Shown here piece after piece: positions 1 through 8,618 of a DNA stretch of 9,609 nucleotides. Below the pieces are notes generated by a model. It was not told the DNA's origin, did not search any database, and worked only from the letters and a program-made list of their open reading frames with translations. Numbering within the stretch: the stretch's first letter is position 1; every line of letters starts with the position of its first letter. The position numbers and the translations under genes are program-made. The DNA comes from JBLYYQ01 sp048550035 (lineage in GTDB: Bacteria; Nitrospinota_A; UBA7883; JBLYYQ01): contig JBLYYQ010000003.1 of NCBI GenBank assembly GCA_048550035.1, forward strand, positions 1 through 9,609. Reading direction: 5' to 3'.

Positions 1-134
1 AGCTCCAAAATACTACCTTTTAGGTTGGTTACATCTCGCAACCCATTCTCTTTGAAATATGTAGATGTTAATAAAATCACACTCAATATTAATGACCCTA
101 TCAAAAAATTTATTGAATGTTTTGAGTAACTCAC
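1..134 (-). CDS. ftsB: FtsB/DivIC-like septum formation initiator, N-terminal part (runs off the window)
   Basis: Translating the minus strand from a GTG at 134-132 gives 44 codons with no stop before the window edge. Residues about 9-27 form one hydrophobic stretch (NFLIGSLILSVILLTSTYF), a single membrane span after a short cytoplasmic N-terminus. Next comes KENGLRDVTNLKGSI, which matches the E. coli FtsB pattern just after its membrane helix (GKNGIHDYT...) and should begin the periplasmic coiled coil. FtsB family proteins join FtsL and FtsQ in the divisome and help activate septal peptidoglycan synthesis. The GTG lies one base after the enolase stop. A GGGAG Shine-Dalgarno inside the enolase 3' end, 5 nt upstream, supports this start. 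The eno-ftsB order is common in Proteobacteria, which strengthens the call. Seen: frame, membrane span, motif, ribosome site. Inferred: function. The coiled coil and C-terminus are outside the window. Confidence 0.85.
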   Translation of the reverse strand, partial: MSYSKHSINFLIGSLILSVILLTSTYFKENGLRDVTNLKGSILE

Positions 135-135
135 C

Positions 136-1511
<1,376 letters not shown>

Positions 1512-3548
1512 CTAAAAATCATCAAAATTATCATCCATAGGTATTATCTTGTTGTAATTTTTCTTGAATGATCTTCTGCCTGATGAACTTACATATGATT
1601 GATTGCTCTTAGAGCTGTTAGAGGTTGGATCAAGTCTCGTCTGTTTCTCTGTCGAACTACTCACTGTCTCAAGGGAATTAGGCTCTCGGCTATTACCATT
1701 AACAGAAGCAGGGTTATTAACTACTGAGTTGCCGCGATGGACTCTTCTCTCTACTAAGCTGGTTAGTCGAGTGACATTTGCGTTGAAATTGTTTGCCTGA
1801 TTATGAAGCTCTTCTGCTGATGCTGCAACCTCTTCGGCGACGACTGCATTTTGTTGCGTAACTTTATCCATCTGCGATATTGATATATTAACTTGATCAA
1901 CACCTTGAGCCTGTTCTGTGGACGCGGTCGATATTTCAGATATTAAAGAGGTTACACGCTCGACATCTGATACAATTTCAGTTAATGCTTTGCCTGCTTT
2001 ATCTGCCATATTAGAGCCTGAAGCTGCTTTTGTGACCGCATTTTCAATTAAATCTGAGGTCTCTTTAGCTGCCTCACCTGCCCGCTGTGCAAGATTCCTT
2101 ACCTCTTCTGCAACAACTGCAAATCCCTTCCCATGCTCGCCTGCCCTAGCTGCTTCCACTGCTGCGTTGAGTGCCAAAAGATTTGTTTGAAATGCAATTC
2201 CTTCAATAACTTTTATAATCGCACTGATCTCTTCTGATGCTTTACTGATATCGCTCATCGCCACAATCATTTCAGTAACAGTGGTGGCCCCTTTGCCTGC
2301 TTGCTCCCTTGTTTGAATTGCAAGTTTGCTCGCCTCTTTTGCGTTCTCTGCATTGCCGTGCGTCTGTGCTGCTACTTCTTCCAATGCTGCTGAGGTCTCT
2401 TCTAGTGCTGATGCCTGTTCTGCTGCGCCTGAGGCTAAAGAGTTAGATGATGCCTTGATCTGGTCTGAGGCGGTTGTTACTTCTAATGAAGCTGCTGCTA
2501 ATCGCTTTGCCACACTAGATACTGGATTGGATATTGATCTTGGAACAATAATACTTAATCCAATTACAAATACTGCTCCAATGAATAGTAATAGCTCAAT
2601 AGCGCTACTAAATCTACCTACACCCACTTGCGTTTGCGCCGCTCTATTTCTGGTGTACTCTGATGTATTAGTCCTTATCTTATCAATTAGAACTCTTAAT
2701 GTGTTAAATTTTGCATTTACCCTATTATCAAGTGTATAATGTATCTTTTGGCTTAATGCTATCACTCTTAATGCTTCGTTTTTGGCAACATCTAGCAGAG
2801 CTATAAGTTGAGGAGTTAACGGTTCTAAATGTTGCAACCAAATGCTTACTTCAATGTTATCATCTTCCTGGTCAAAACTTGATTTAATATTAGCCTCAAT
2901 TATATGAAACTGTTCATGCGGCAGTACTGTATCAACCAATACTTTATTAATGATCTCATTTTCTGTCTGATATGAGACAAGCCAGTTTCCAAGCTTATCT
3001 TCTATATGCCCAATCTCACCTTGAAGTTCTGGGTTATTGTACACAAGAGATGCTGTTAACATTTTACTCCATTGCAAATGGGCTATTGTCAGTTCTGATA
3101 AGAGAGTTAGCAACGCTAATGGCTCTTCTAGCTTTGATAATCGGACTTCTTCTGAGTATTGTTGTATCTCCTCTAGATCATCATCTAAGTTTTTAATTGC
3201 TTCTATATATTTAAGAATATCAGGATCAGTCTTATCAGATTCATATAGCGACTGATACTTTTCCAAACTTTGCTGATGTTCGATCCAATATTCTTTTATA
3301 TTTTCTTCTACTGCCTCACGATCTTCAAGAGAAATTTCGTTGTTAGAGAGTATATTTATATTATTTTCAATCAGAGATAGAGTTGCTACCATATCTAGGA
3401 CGCTTTTCATTGCAGGATTGGTCTTATTGTTTAACTCTGCCGTAATTTTTGTAGAATATCTCAATCCCAATGAACCTACTACTCCAACAACTATCGCAAA
3501 TATTGTAATAGCTCCAAAACTTGCTATTAGTTTTGTCGATATATTCAT
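1512..3548 (-). CDS. Transmembrane methyl-accepting chemotaxis protein with periplasmic CZB-like sensor region
   Basis: A 678-aa chemoreceptor that should control the CheA/CheW kinase complex. TM1 is about 7-29 and TM2 about 316-335, enclosing a long (about 285 aa) helical periplasmic region. Within it, His157-x-x-Trp160, DKLGNWL (184-190) and His211-x3-His215 follow the pattern and spacing of the zinc-binding CZB domain, but the usual Cys is Asp184. After TM2, SISNP resembles the first HAMP helix, but no second HAMP helix with a DEIG-type motif is seen. Methylation-type Glu/Gln pairs occur at about 376-392 and near 544-546. The hairpin tip (about 447-482: [32 protein letters not shown]) is highly conserved and intact. 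A Ser/Asn-rich tail (about 605-668) ends in [11 protein letters not shown]. The start is supported by GAGGT, 4 nt before the ATG. The signal sensed is unknown; zinc or a redox-related cue is only an inference from the CZB-like pattern. Confidence 0.95.
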   Translation of the reverse strand: MNISTKLIASFGAITIFAIVVGVVGSLGLRYSTKITAELNNKTNPAMKSVLDMVATLSLIENNINILSNNEISLEDREAVEENIKEYWIEHQQSLEKYQSLYESDKTDPDILKYIEAIKNLDDDLEEIQQYSEEVRLSKLEEPLALLTLLSELTIAHLQWSKMLTASLVYNNPELQGEIGHIEDKLGNWLVSYQTENEIINKVLVDTVLPHEQFHIIEANIKSSFDQEDDNIEVSIWLQHLEPLTPQLIALLDVAKNEALRVIALSQKIHYTLDNRVNAKFNTLRVLIDKIRTNTSEYTRNRAAQTQVGVGRFSSAIELLLFIGAVFVIGLSIIVPRSISNPVSSVAKRLAAASLEVTTASDQIKASSNSLASGAAEQASALEETSAALEEVAAQTHGNAENAKEASKLAIQTREQAGKGATTVTEMIVAMSDISKASEEISAIIKVIEGIAFQTNLLALNAAVEAARAGEHGKGFAVVAEEVRNLAQRAGEAAKETSDLIENAVTKAASGSNMADKAGKALTEIVSDVERVTSLISEISTASTEQAQGVDQVNISISQMDKVTQQNAVVAEEVAASAEELHNQANNFNANVTRLTSLVERRVHRGNSVVNNPASVNGNSREPNSLETVSSSTEKQTRLDPTSNSSKSNQSYVSSSGRRSFKKNYNKIIPMDDNFDDF

Positions 3549-3590
3549 TCTTACCTCAGTAAAATATCTTCTCTACTAGTGCTGGAATCA

Positions 3591-3617
3591 TTATCGTTAC
3601 CAGATCAGTTTTTTCTA
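3591..3617 (-). promoter_or_regulatory. Candidate sigma-28 (FliA) promoter for the chemoreceptor gene
   Basis: On the minus strand TAGA (3617-3614) is separated by exactly 15 bp from AACGATAA (3598-3591). The FliA consensus is TAAA-N15-GCCGATAA, so the match is 3 of 4 and 6 of 8. Transcription would start around 3584, leaving a leader of about 35 nt before the ATG at 3548. Chemoreceptor genes are classic FliA targets. The region is AT-rich, so a chance match is possible. Confidence 0.35.
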
Positions 3618-3690
3618 CTGCTTGCATTGCTACAGTAAATTTAGAGCCTTTTCACTTTTATATGAGCGATTTACTTCTCTTTTTGTCTAA

Positions 3691-3711
3691 TTTCATCTCA
3701 TATAGATGAAA
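3691..3711. repeat. 8-bp perfect inverted repeat upstream of uvrC, candidate operator
   Basis: TTTCATCT (3691-3698) and AGATGAAA (3704-3711) are perfect reverse complements separated by 5 bp (CATAT). The dyad lies 40 bp before the preferred uvrC start (3751) in the divergent promoter region and overlaps a TATAGA -10-like hexamer (3701-3706). Size and symmetry suit a dimeric repressor or activator site. It does not match the LexA boxes I know from enterics (CTG-N10-CAG), Gram-positives (GAAC-N4-GTTC) or Geobacter. A terminator is less likely because the arms are AT-rich and no clean T-run follows. Confidence 0.4.
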
Positions 3712-3750
3712 ATTCTTTTATTTTGGCTGGTAGCTGAATATATTTGTTAT

Positions 3751-5562
3751 ATGGATAAGTTAAGTCAAAATTTAAAACAGCTCCCAAAAGCTCCTGGTGT
3801 CTATCTCATGCAAGATATTCAAGGGAGAGTTTTATATATAGGTAAAGCTAAAAGTATCTATAAGCGTGTAAAAAGTTATTTTAGCAACTCACGAAATCTT
3901 TCAGATCGAATCGCACATATGATCAGCAATGTTGGAACTATCGATTTCATCATAACCAACTCAGAGTTTGAAGCGTTAACGCTAGAAGATAATCTTATCA
4001 AAGAGAAGCGTCCTTTTTATAATATAATGTTAAAGGATGATAAAAACTATCCATTCATCAGGATTACTAATGAAAGCTATCCACGCTTAGCGCTTGTACG
4101 GAAAGTAGAGCCAGAGAAGGGGGTTCATTTAGGGCCATACATCTCGACAAAAGCGGTCAGGGATGTCATTAATATGGCAGAAAAAATATTCAAGATCAGG
4201 CAGAGCAAGGATAATCTAGATAACAAACCATTGAGGCGTCCTTGTCTTAACTATCAGATCAAAAGATGCCTTGCTCCTTGCGCTAGGAATGTAACGAAGG
4301 AGGAGTATCAGTTGGCAGTCAAGGAGGCGAAACTATTTTTACAAGGATCAAATATTAAACTGATCAGAGAGTTAGAAGATAAGATGGCTCTTGAGTCTGA
4401 TGCTAAATGTTATGAAGATGCGGCAAAAATAAGAGATAAGATTAGAAGGTTAAAAAAATTCAACGAGCGACAGATAGTATCGAATACTAAGTCAATTGAC
4501 GAAGATATTATTGGAGTCGGATTCAAGGAAGGAAAAGCGACTCTAATCATTTATCGAGTCCGTAGTGGGAAGTTAAAGGATGATAAGATCTTTAATTTCG
4601 ACTCTGTTGAGGTTAATGATTATAATGAGTTGCTAGATGCATTTATACGGCAATTTTATGACCGCTATTTAGATATTCCGCCAACTATTATTGTAGAGCA
4701 ACTTCCAGACAACTTGGAGCAGATTAATAGACGGCTATCGAACTTTAGAGGTTCGAAAGTTAAGTTGATAGTCCCATGTAGGGGTCGCAAAGTTAAGATG
4801 CTTAAGATGGCAAGAGATAATGCGAATTTAAAACTTGATATTCGGCTAACAGATCAAAGTCATCTCACAAATAGCTTAACTGCGCTACAAGAGAGATTGA
4901 AGCTCCCTTCATTTCCATCTCTAATAGAAGGTTATGATATTTCCAACATTGCGACTCTTTATAAAGTTGGGGTGAAAGTTAGTCTAAAAGATGGAGTTTT
5001 AGATTCGAGTGCCTATAGGAAATTTAATATTAAAAGTGTAGCTGGGATTGATGATTACAGTTCAATTGTAGAGGTTGTGATGAGGAGGTTTCGCTCAATT
5101 AAAGAAGGGCTAGAAAAAGTGCCTGATCTTTTAGTTATAGATGGCGGGAAAGGTCACCTTCGGTTAGTAATTGATAGTTTAAGCAATATTGGGTTTGGCT
5201 CAACTGCAGTGATTGCGATCGCTAAAGGGATTGACCGAGATAATCCAAACACAGATCAACTCTTTTATGGGGCAAAGGGGGTCAAGCTAGATTTATCAAA
5301 TGATGTAGGGGCAATGAAGATTCTTCAGCAGGTAAGAGATGAGGCACATCGATTTGCGATTGGATTTCATAGAGATAAGAGGAAAAGTGATTTAACTAGG
5401 TCAAGTTTAGATGAGATTGAAGGGATTGGTCCGAAACGAAAAAAAGAATTATTAAGACGGTTTGGGTCGATTAGAAAAATAAAAGAGGCAAAAATAGTAG
5501 ATATAATGCAAACTCTAAAGGTAGGTAGCAAATTTGCAGAAAAAATAAAGTTGATGCTATAG
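3751..5562 (+). CDS. uvrC: UvrABC excinuclease subunit C
   Basis: UvrC makes both incisions around a lesion after UvrA and UvrB have loaded, in nucleotide excision repair. From this start it has 603 aa, the usual length. The N-terminal GIY-YIG nuclease (about 15-95) has GVY, YIG (29-31), Lys32, Arg39 and catalytic Glu79. A Cys-rich segment (165-177, RPC...RCLAPC) follows, then a UVR/UvrB-binding coiled coil (about 215-235, YEDAAKIRDKIRRL). The RNase H-like 5' nuclease has Asp396 (GYDIS), Asp434/435, Asp464 (VIDGGKG) and His533 (DEAHRF). Two helix-hairpin-helix motifs end the protein (about 551-603). The reading frame stays open to an ATG at 3706, but those 15 extra residues are hydrophobic, unlike the family, and overlap an inverted repeat; M at 3751 puts Tyr29, Lys32 and Arg39 at family positions. 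Neither start has a strong ribosome site. One cluster cysteine is Ser152. The DAHP synthase gene follows after 61 bp. Confidence 0.97.
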   Translation: MDKLSQNLKQLPKAPGVYLMQDIQGRVLYIGKAKSIYKRVKSYFSNSRNLSDRIAHMISNVGTIDFIITNSEFEALTLEDNLIKEKRPFYNIMLKDDKNYPFIRITNESYPRLALVRKVEPEKGVHLGPYISTKAVRDVINMAEKIFKIRQSKDNLDNKPLRRPCLNYQIKRCLAPCARNVTKEEYQLAVKEAKLFLQGSNIKLIRELEDKMALESDAKCYEDAAKIRDKIRRLKKFNERQIVSNTKSIDEDIIGVGFKEGKATLIIYRVRSGKLKDDKIFNFDSVEVNDYNELLDAFIRQFYDRYLDIPPTIIVEQLPDNLEQINRRLSNFRGSKVKLIVPCRGRKVKMLKMARDNANLKLDIRLTDQSHLTNSLTALQERLKLPSFPSLIEGYDISNIATLYKVGVKVSLKDGVLDSSAYRKFNIKSVAGIDDYSSIVEVVMRRFRSIKEGLEKVPDLLVIDGGKGHLRLVIDSLSNIGFGSTAVIAIAKGIDRDNPNTDQLFYGAKGVKLDLSNDVGAMKILQQVRDEAHRFAIGFHRDKRKSDLTRSSLDEIEGIGPKRKKELLRRFGSIRKIKEAKIVDIMQTLKVGSKFAEKIKLML

Positions 5563-5623
5563 ATAAATAGTCTTACTAAAGATCTGTTTTCTAGGCTCAG
5601 CAGTTATAAGAAAGGGATAAGCA

Positions 5624-6640
5624 ATGATAATTGTTATGAAAAATAATGCAACGCAAAATGATATAGAAGATGTCAAAGGTCGAATAGAAGGGTATGGTTG
5701 CAAGGCACAGGTGATAAAAGGCGAATTGCGAGCAGTGGTAGCAGCGCTAGGTGATGCGCGCGATAAAGCGAGGTTGCAAGCATTAGAATCACTTGCACAT
5801 GTAGAATCTGTGATGCCAATATTAAAGCCATATAAGCTCTGCTCAAGAGAGGTTCGAGCAGAAAATAGTATTATAGATGTTAAAGGTGTCAAGATAGGTG
5901 GCGATAATGTTGTCGTGATGGCTGGACCATGTGCTGTAGAGACAATCGATCAGTTAATGCTAACCGGCAAGGCGTGCAAAGCAGCCGGTGCAACAATTTT
6001 GAGGGGAGGAGCATTTAAACCTCGCACTTCGCCATATAGTTTTCAAGGCTTAGCTGAAGACGGATTGAAAATGCTAAAGGAGGTCTCAGACGAGACTAAT
6101 ATGCCGATAGTTACAGAGGTTATGAATCCAAGAGAGGTTGATATTGTAAATCAATATACAGATATTATTCAGATCGGAGCCCGCAATGTTCAAAACTTTT
6201 CGCTACTAAAAGAGGTAGGAAGGTTAGATAAGCCGATACTATTAAAAAGAGGTCTAGCAACAACCATTGAAGAGTGGCTGATGAGTGGCGAATATATTCT
6301 TTCAGAAGGGAATCAAGATGTGATGTTTTGCGAACGGGGTATCCGTACTTTTGAAACATATACAAGAAACACTCTAGACTTATCGGCAATTCCGATTATG
6401 AAAGAGTTGACACATCTGCCGATAATTATTGATCCAAGCCATGGAGTGGGACTTTATCGGATGGTCAATCCGATGAGCAAAGCGGCAGTTGCTGCTGGTG
6501 CTGATGGATTGATGATTGAGGTTCATCATAAACCAGAGGATGCATACTCAGATGGTCCGCAATCGCTTAAGCCATCAAAATTCAACAAACTAATGGCTGA
6601 ATTGAAACCTGTCGCGAAGGCGGTTGGACGTACTATCTAG
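5624..6640 (+). CDS. aroF: 3-deoxy-7-phosphoheptulonate synthase (DAHP synthase), type I-beta with N-terminal regulatory domain
   Basis: DAHP synthase condenses phosphoenolpyruvate with erythrose 4-phosphate, the first step of the shikimate pathway to aromatic amino acids. The 338-aa protein matches the Thermotoga maritima type in layout. A ferredoxin-like domain (about 1-68, starting MIIVMK) precedes a TIM-barrel catalytic domain. Catalytic motifs are AGPCAVE (100-106), RGGAFKPRTSPYSFQG (127-142), QIGARNVQN (183-191), LKRG (207-210) and PSHGVG (271-276). The expected metal ligands are present: Cys103, His273, Glu299 and Asp310. In the T. maritima enzyme the N-terminal domain mediates feedback inhibition by Tyr or Phe; that is likely here but not shown by sequence. 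The start is supported by AAAGGGA 7 nt upstream and by the MIIVMK family beginning. It sits 61 bp after uvrC and 18 bp before the helicase gene. The symbol aroF is a family label; isozyme naming varies. Confidence 0.96.
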   Translation: MIIVMKNNATQNDIEDVKGRIEGYGCKAQVIKGELRAVVAALGDARDKARLQALESLAHVESVMPILKPYKLCSREVRAENSIIDVKGVKIGGDNVVVMAGPCAVETIDQLMLTGKACKAAGATILRGGAFKPRTSPYSFQGLAEDGLKMLKEVSDETNMPIVTEVMNPREVDIVNQYTDIIQIGARNVQNFSLLKEVGRLDKPILLKRGLATTIEEWLMSGEYILSEGNQDVMFCERGIRTFETYTRNTLDLSAIPIMKELTHLPIIIDPSHGVGLYRMVNPMSKAAVAAGADGLMIEVHHKPEDAYSDGPQSLKPSKFNKLMAELKPVAKAVGRTI

Positions 6641-6658
6641 CGTTATGTTTAATAGAGC

Positions 6659-8611
6659 ATGAAGGTAGAGTTAGCAGATTTCTTTGCTAAAGGCGGACTA
6701 ATTGATAAGCATCTAAAAAAGTATGAACTGCGAGCTGGTCAAGCTAACATGTCAGCTGCGATTTTGGATGCGATATTAAATAATGACCAACTGATAGTTG
6801 AAGCGCAAACAGGGATCGGGAAGAGTTTTGCATATCTCATCCCTGCTATCTTATCAGGCAAGCGGGTAGCAATTTCTACTTGCACTAAGAACCTACAAGA
6901 GCAGTTGGTTGAGCGAGATATCCCATTTGTAGAGCAGCTTTTCAATGATAAGATCAAGGTTGCGATACTTAAAGGTAGAGGGAACTATCTATGTAGACGC
7001 CGTTATGAAAGCTATGCAACTGAGAATAGGTCACTCTATAGAAGTTTTGAGGCTGATCTATTAAGTAAGTTTGCAGCTACTACTACTGTCGGTGATAAAA
7101 ACGAGATCAGAGAGCTTAGAGATGATAGTCCTGCTTGGAGTGAAGTTAATTCAAGAAGAGAACTTTGCCTTGGCAAAAACTGTACATTTTACGATAGTTG
7201 CTTCTATTTCAAGATGCGAAAAAGTGCAAGATTAGCAGATTTGGTAGTGGTTAATCACCATCTCTTTTTTTCAGATTTTGTAGCGCAGTCGAATACGAAT
7301 TCTGAGATTTCGATTGATTATGATGTCTTGATTTTTGATGAAGCACATCAGATAGAATCTATTGCAACCGAATATTATGGGGATTCTTTCAATGACCAGC
7401 AGTTAATGATTTTATTAAGGTCGACCACGAAGGAACTAGGTCTAGCTTCGAGCCTCACTCCAGAAGCTGAAACATTGCTAAAGAAGGTAGAAGAGGAGCT
7501 ATTGAGTATGTTTGCTCTAGTTAAAGCGAACATGCCGGCAGGTGGGAATTTTGAGTTGCGCGAGGTCATAACAGGCAGACTGCAAGATATATTAAGAGAG
7601 CCTGTAAAGAAGAGCATAACTTTGCTAAGGGAAGTCGGTGATTTTCTAGAAGGGCTCAGGAGCATAAAAGATCCTTCTGTCACACTTGCAGAACAGTTTC
7701 ATAATCTGGCAACAGTAATGGAATCATTTGTACTATTTGATAGAGATGACTACATATATTGGACCATTACCCATGCAAACCGAGTAGAATTAAGGGCTAC
7801 CCCAATTAATATCTCGAACAGATTAAAGGATGAACTCTATCCAAACTTAAAGTCGGTAATATTTACATCTGCAACATTGGCAGTAGATGGTGATTTTTCA
7901 TTTATCAAAGCTAGCTTAGGGTTAGAAGAGAGCAAAGAGCTGCAGATAGGATCGCCATTTGATTATAAGAGTCAGGCTCTGATTTATCTATCGCCAAATC
8001 TTCCTCTCCCCACTTCGAAATCTTACCACGATGAACTAGCTAAGGAGATTAGACGCTTAATCAGACTAACTAGTGGACGTGCATTTGTTTTATTTACAAA
8101 TAAAGTTACCTTAAACAGTGTTTACGAGAAGTTGCAAGATGATGATAGGTTTAATTGGCTAGCGCAAGGTAAAGCTCCTCGGACAACATTACTTGATCGA
8201 TTTGTTACTGAGCCGCATTCAGTATTATTAGGTTTAGCCTCATTCTGGCAAGGTGTTGATATCAAGGGAAGCGCTCTGGTCTCTGTTATTATTGAGAAGC
8301 TTCCGTTTGCGTATATCAAAGACCCTCTAATTGAAGCTAAGATGGCATTGCTAAAAAAAGCTAATAAGGATCCGTTTCGTGAATTCCAGTTACCGATGGC
8401 TGTATTACTACTTAAGCAAGGAGTTGGTAGATTGATACGGAGTCAGGATGACTATGGGCTTATAGCTCTGTTAGATAGTAGAGTGTTAACTAGAAGCTAT
8501 GGTAAAACAATCATTAATGCGCTCCCAGATTGTGCTATAGAAAAAAACTTTGATAAGCTTAAAGTAGGATTGACTAAGATGTTATCTAACAAGGAGCCGG
8601 TTTGTAAATAG
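6659..8611 (+). CDS. dinG: DinG/YoaA-family iron-sulfur ATP-dependent DNA helicase (XPD-like, superfamily 2)
   Basis: A 650-aa helicase of the XPD/DinG group, 5'-3' enzymes that unwind DNA with single-stranded tails and clear R-loops or damaged structures. Motifs in order: Q-motif-like RAGQANM (25-31), Walker A EAQTGIGKS (48-56, Lys55), motif Ia TKNLQEQL (77-83), and four iron-sulfur cysteines Cys112, Cys170, Cys175 and Cys181. Then VVNHHLFF (197-204), Walker B DEAH (227-230), SATL (404-407), GSPFDY (431-436), SFWQGVDIKG (528-537) and motif VI QGVGRLIRS (587-595). All catalytic and cluster residues are intact. The length is nearer E. coli YoaA (about 640) than DinG (about 716), and there is no N-terminal exonuclease domain as in Gram-positive DinG, so a YoaA-type role (helping replication past damage) is equally possible. 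The ribosome site is weak (AATAGAGC). It lies 18 bp after the DAHP synthase gene and 7 bp before the DHH gene, consistent with one transcript. Confidence 0.93.
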   Translation: MKVELADFFAKGGLIDKHLKKYELRAGQANMSAAILDAILNNDQLIVEAQTGIGKSFAYLIPAILSGKRVAISTCTKNLQEQLVERDIPFVEQLFNDKIKVAILKGRGNYLCRRRYESYATENRSLYRSFEADLLSKFAATTTVGDKNEIRELRDDSPAWSEVNSRRELCLGKNCTFYDSCFYFKMRKSARLADLVVVNHHLFFSDFVAQSNTNSEISIDYDVLIFDEAHQIESIATEYYGDSFNDQQLMILLRSTTKELGLASSLTPEAETLLKKVEEELLSMFALVKANMPAGGNFELREVITGRLQDILREPVKKSITLLREVGDFLEGLRSIKDPSVTLAEQFHNLATVMESFVLFDRDDYIYWTITHANRVELRATPINISNRLKDELYPNLKSVIFTSATLAVDGDFSFIKASLGLEESKELQIGSPFDYKSQALIYLSPNLPLPTSKSYHDELAKEIRRLIRLTSGRAFVLFTNKVTLNSVYEKLQDDDRFNWLAQGKAPRTTLLDRFVTEPHSVLLGLASFWQGVDIKGSALVSVIIEKLPFAYIKDPLIEAKMALLKKANKDPFREFQLPMAVLLLKQGVGRLIRSQDDYGLIALLDSRVLTRSYGKTIINALPDCAIEKNFDKLKVGLTKMLSNKEPVCK

Positions 8612-8618
8612 AACTGCT

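Noticed and set aside
1603..3579. Several plus-strand open frames of 65-137 codons opposite the chemoreceptor gene.
   Set aside because: They lie antisense to a fully conserved receptor, have low-complexity Ser/Ala-rich translations and no ribosome sites; they are shadows of its codon use.
5563..5623. Possible terminator or promoter between uvrC and the DAHP synthase gene.
   Set aside because: I found no inverted repeat with a T-run and no clear -35/-10 pair in these 61 bp.
5557..5892. Minus-strand frame of 111 codons across the start of the DAHP synthase gene.
   Set aside because: It overlaps conserved coding sequence, shows no recognisable domain and has no promoter or ribosome site.
7375..7683. 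Minus-strand frame of 102 codons inside the helicase gene.
   Set aside because: It is antisense to an intact helicase with all motifs in frame, and its translation resembles no family I know.
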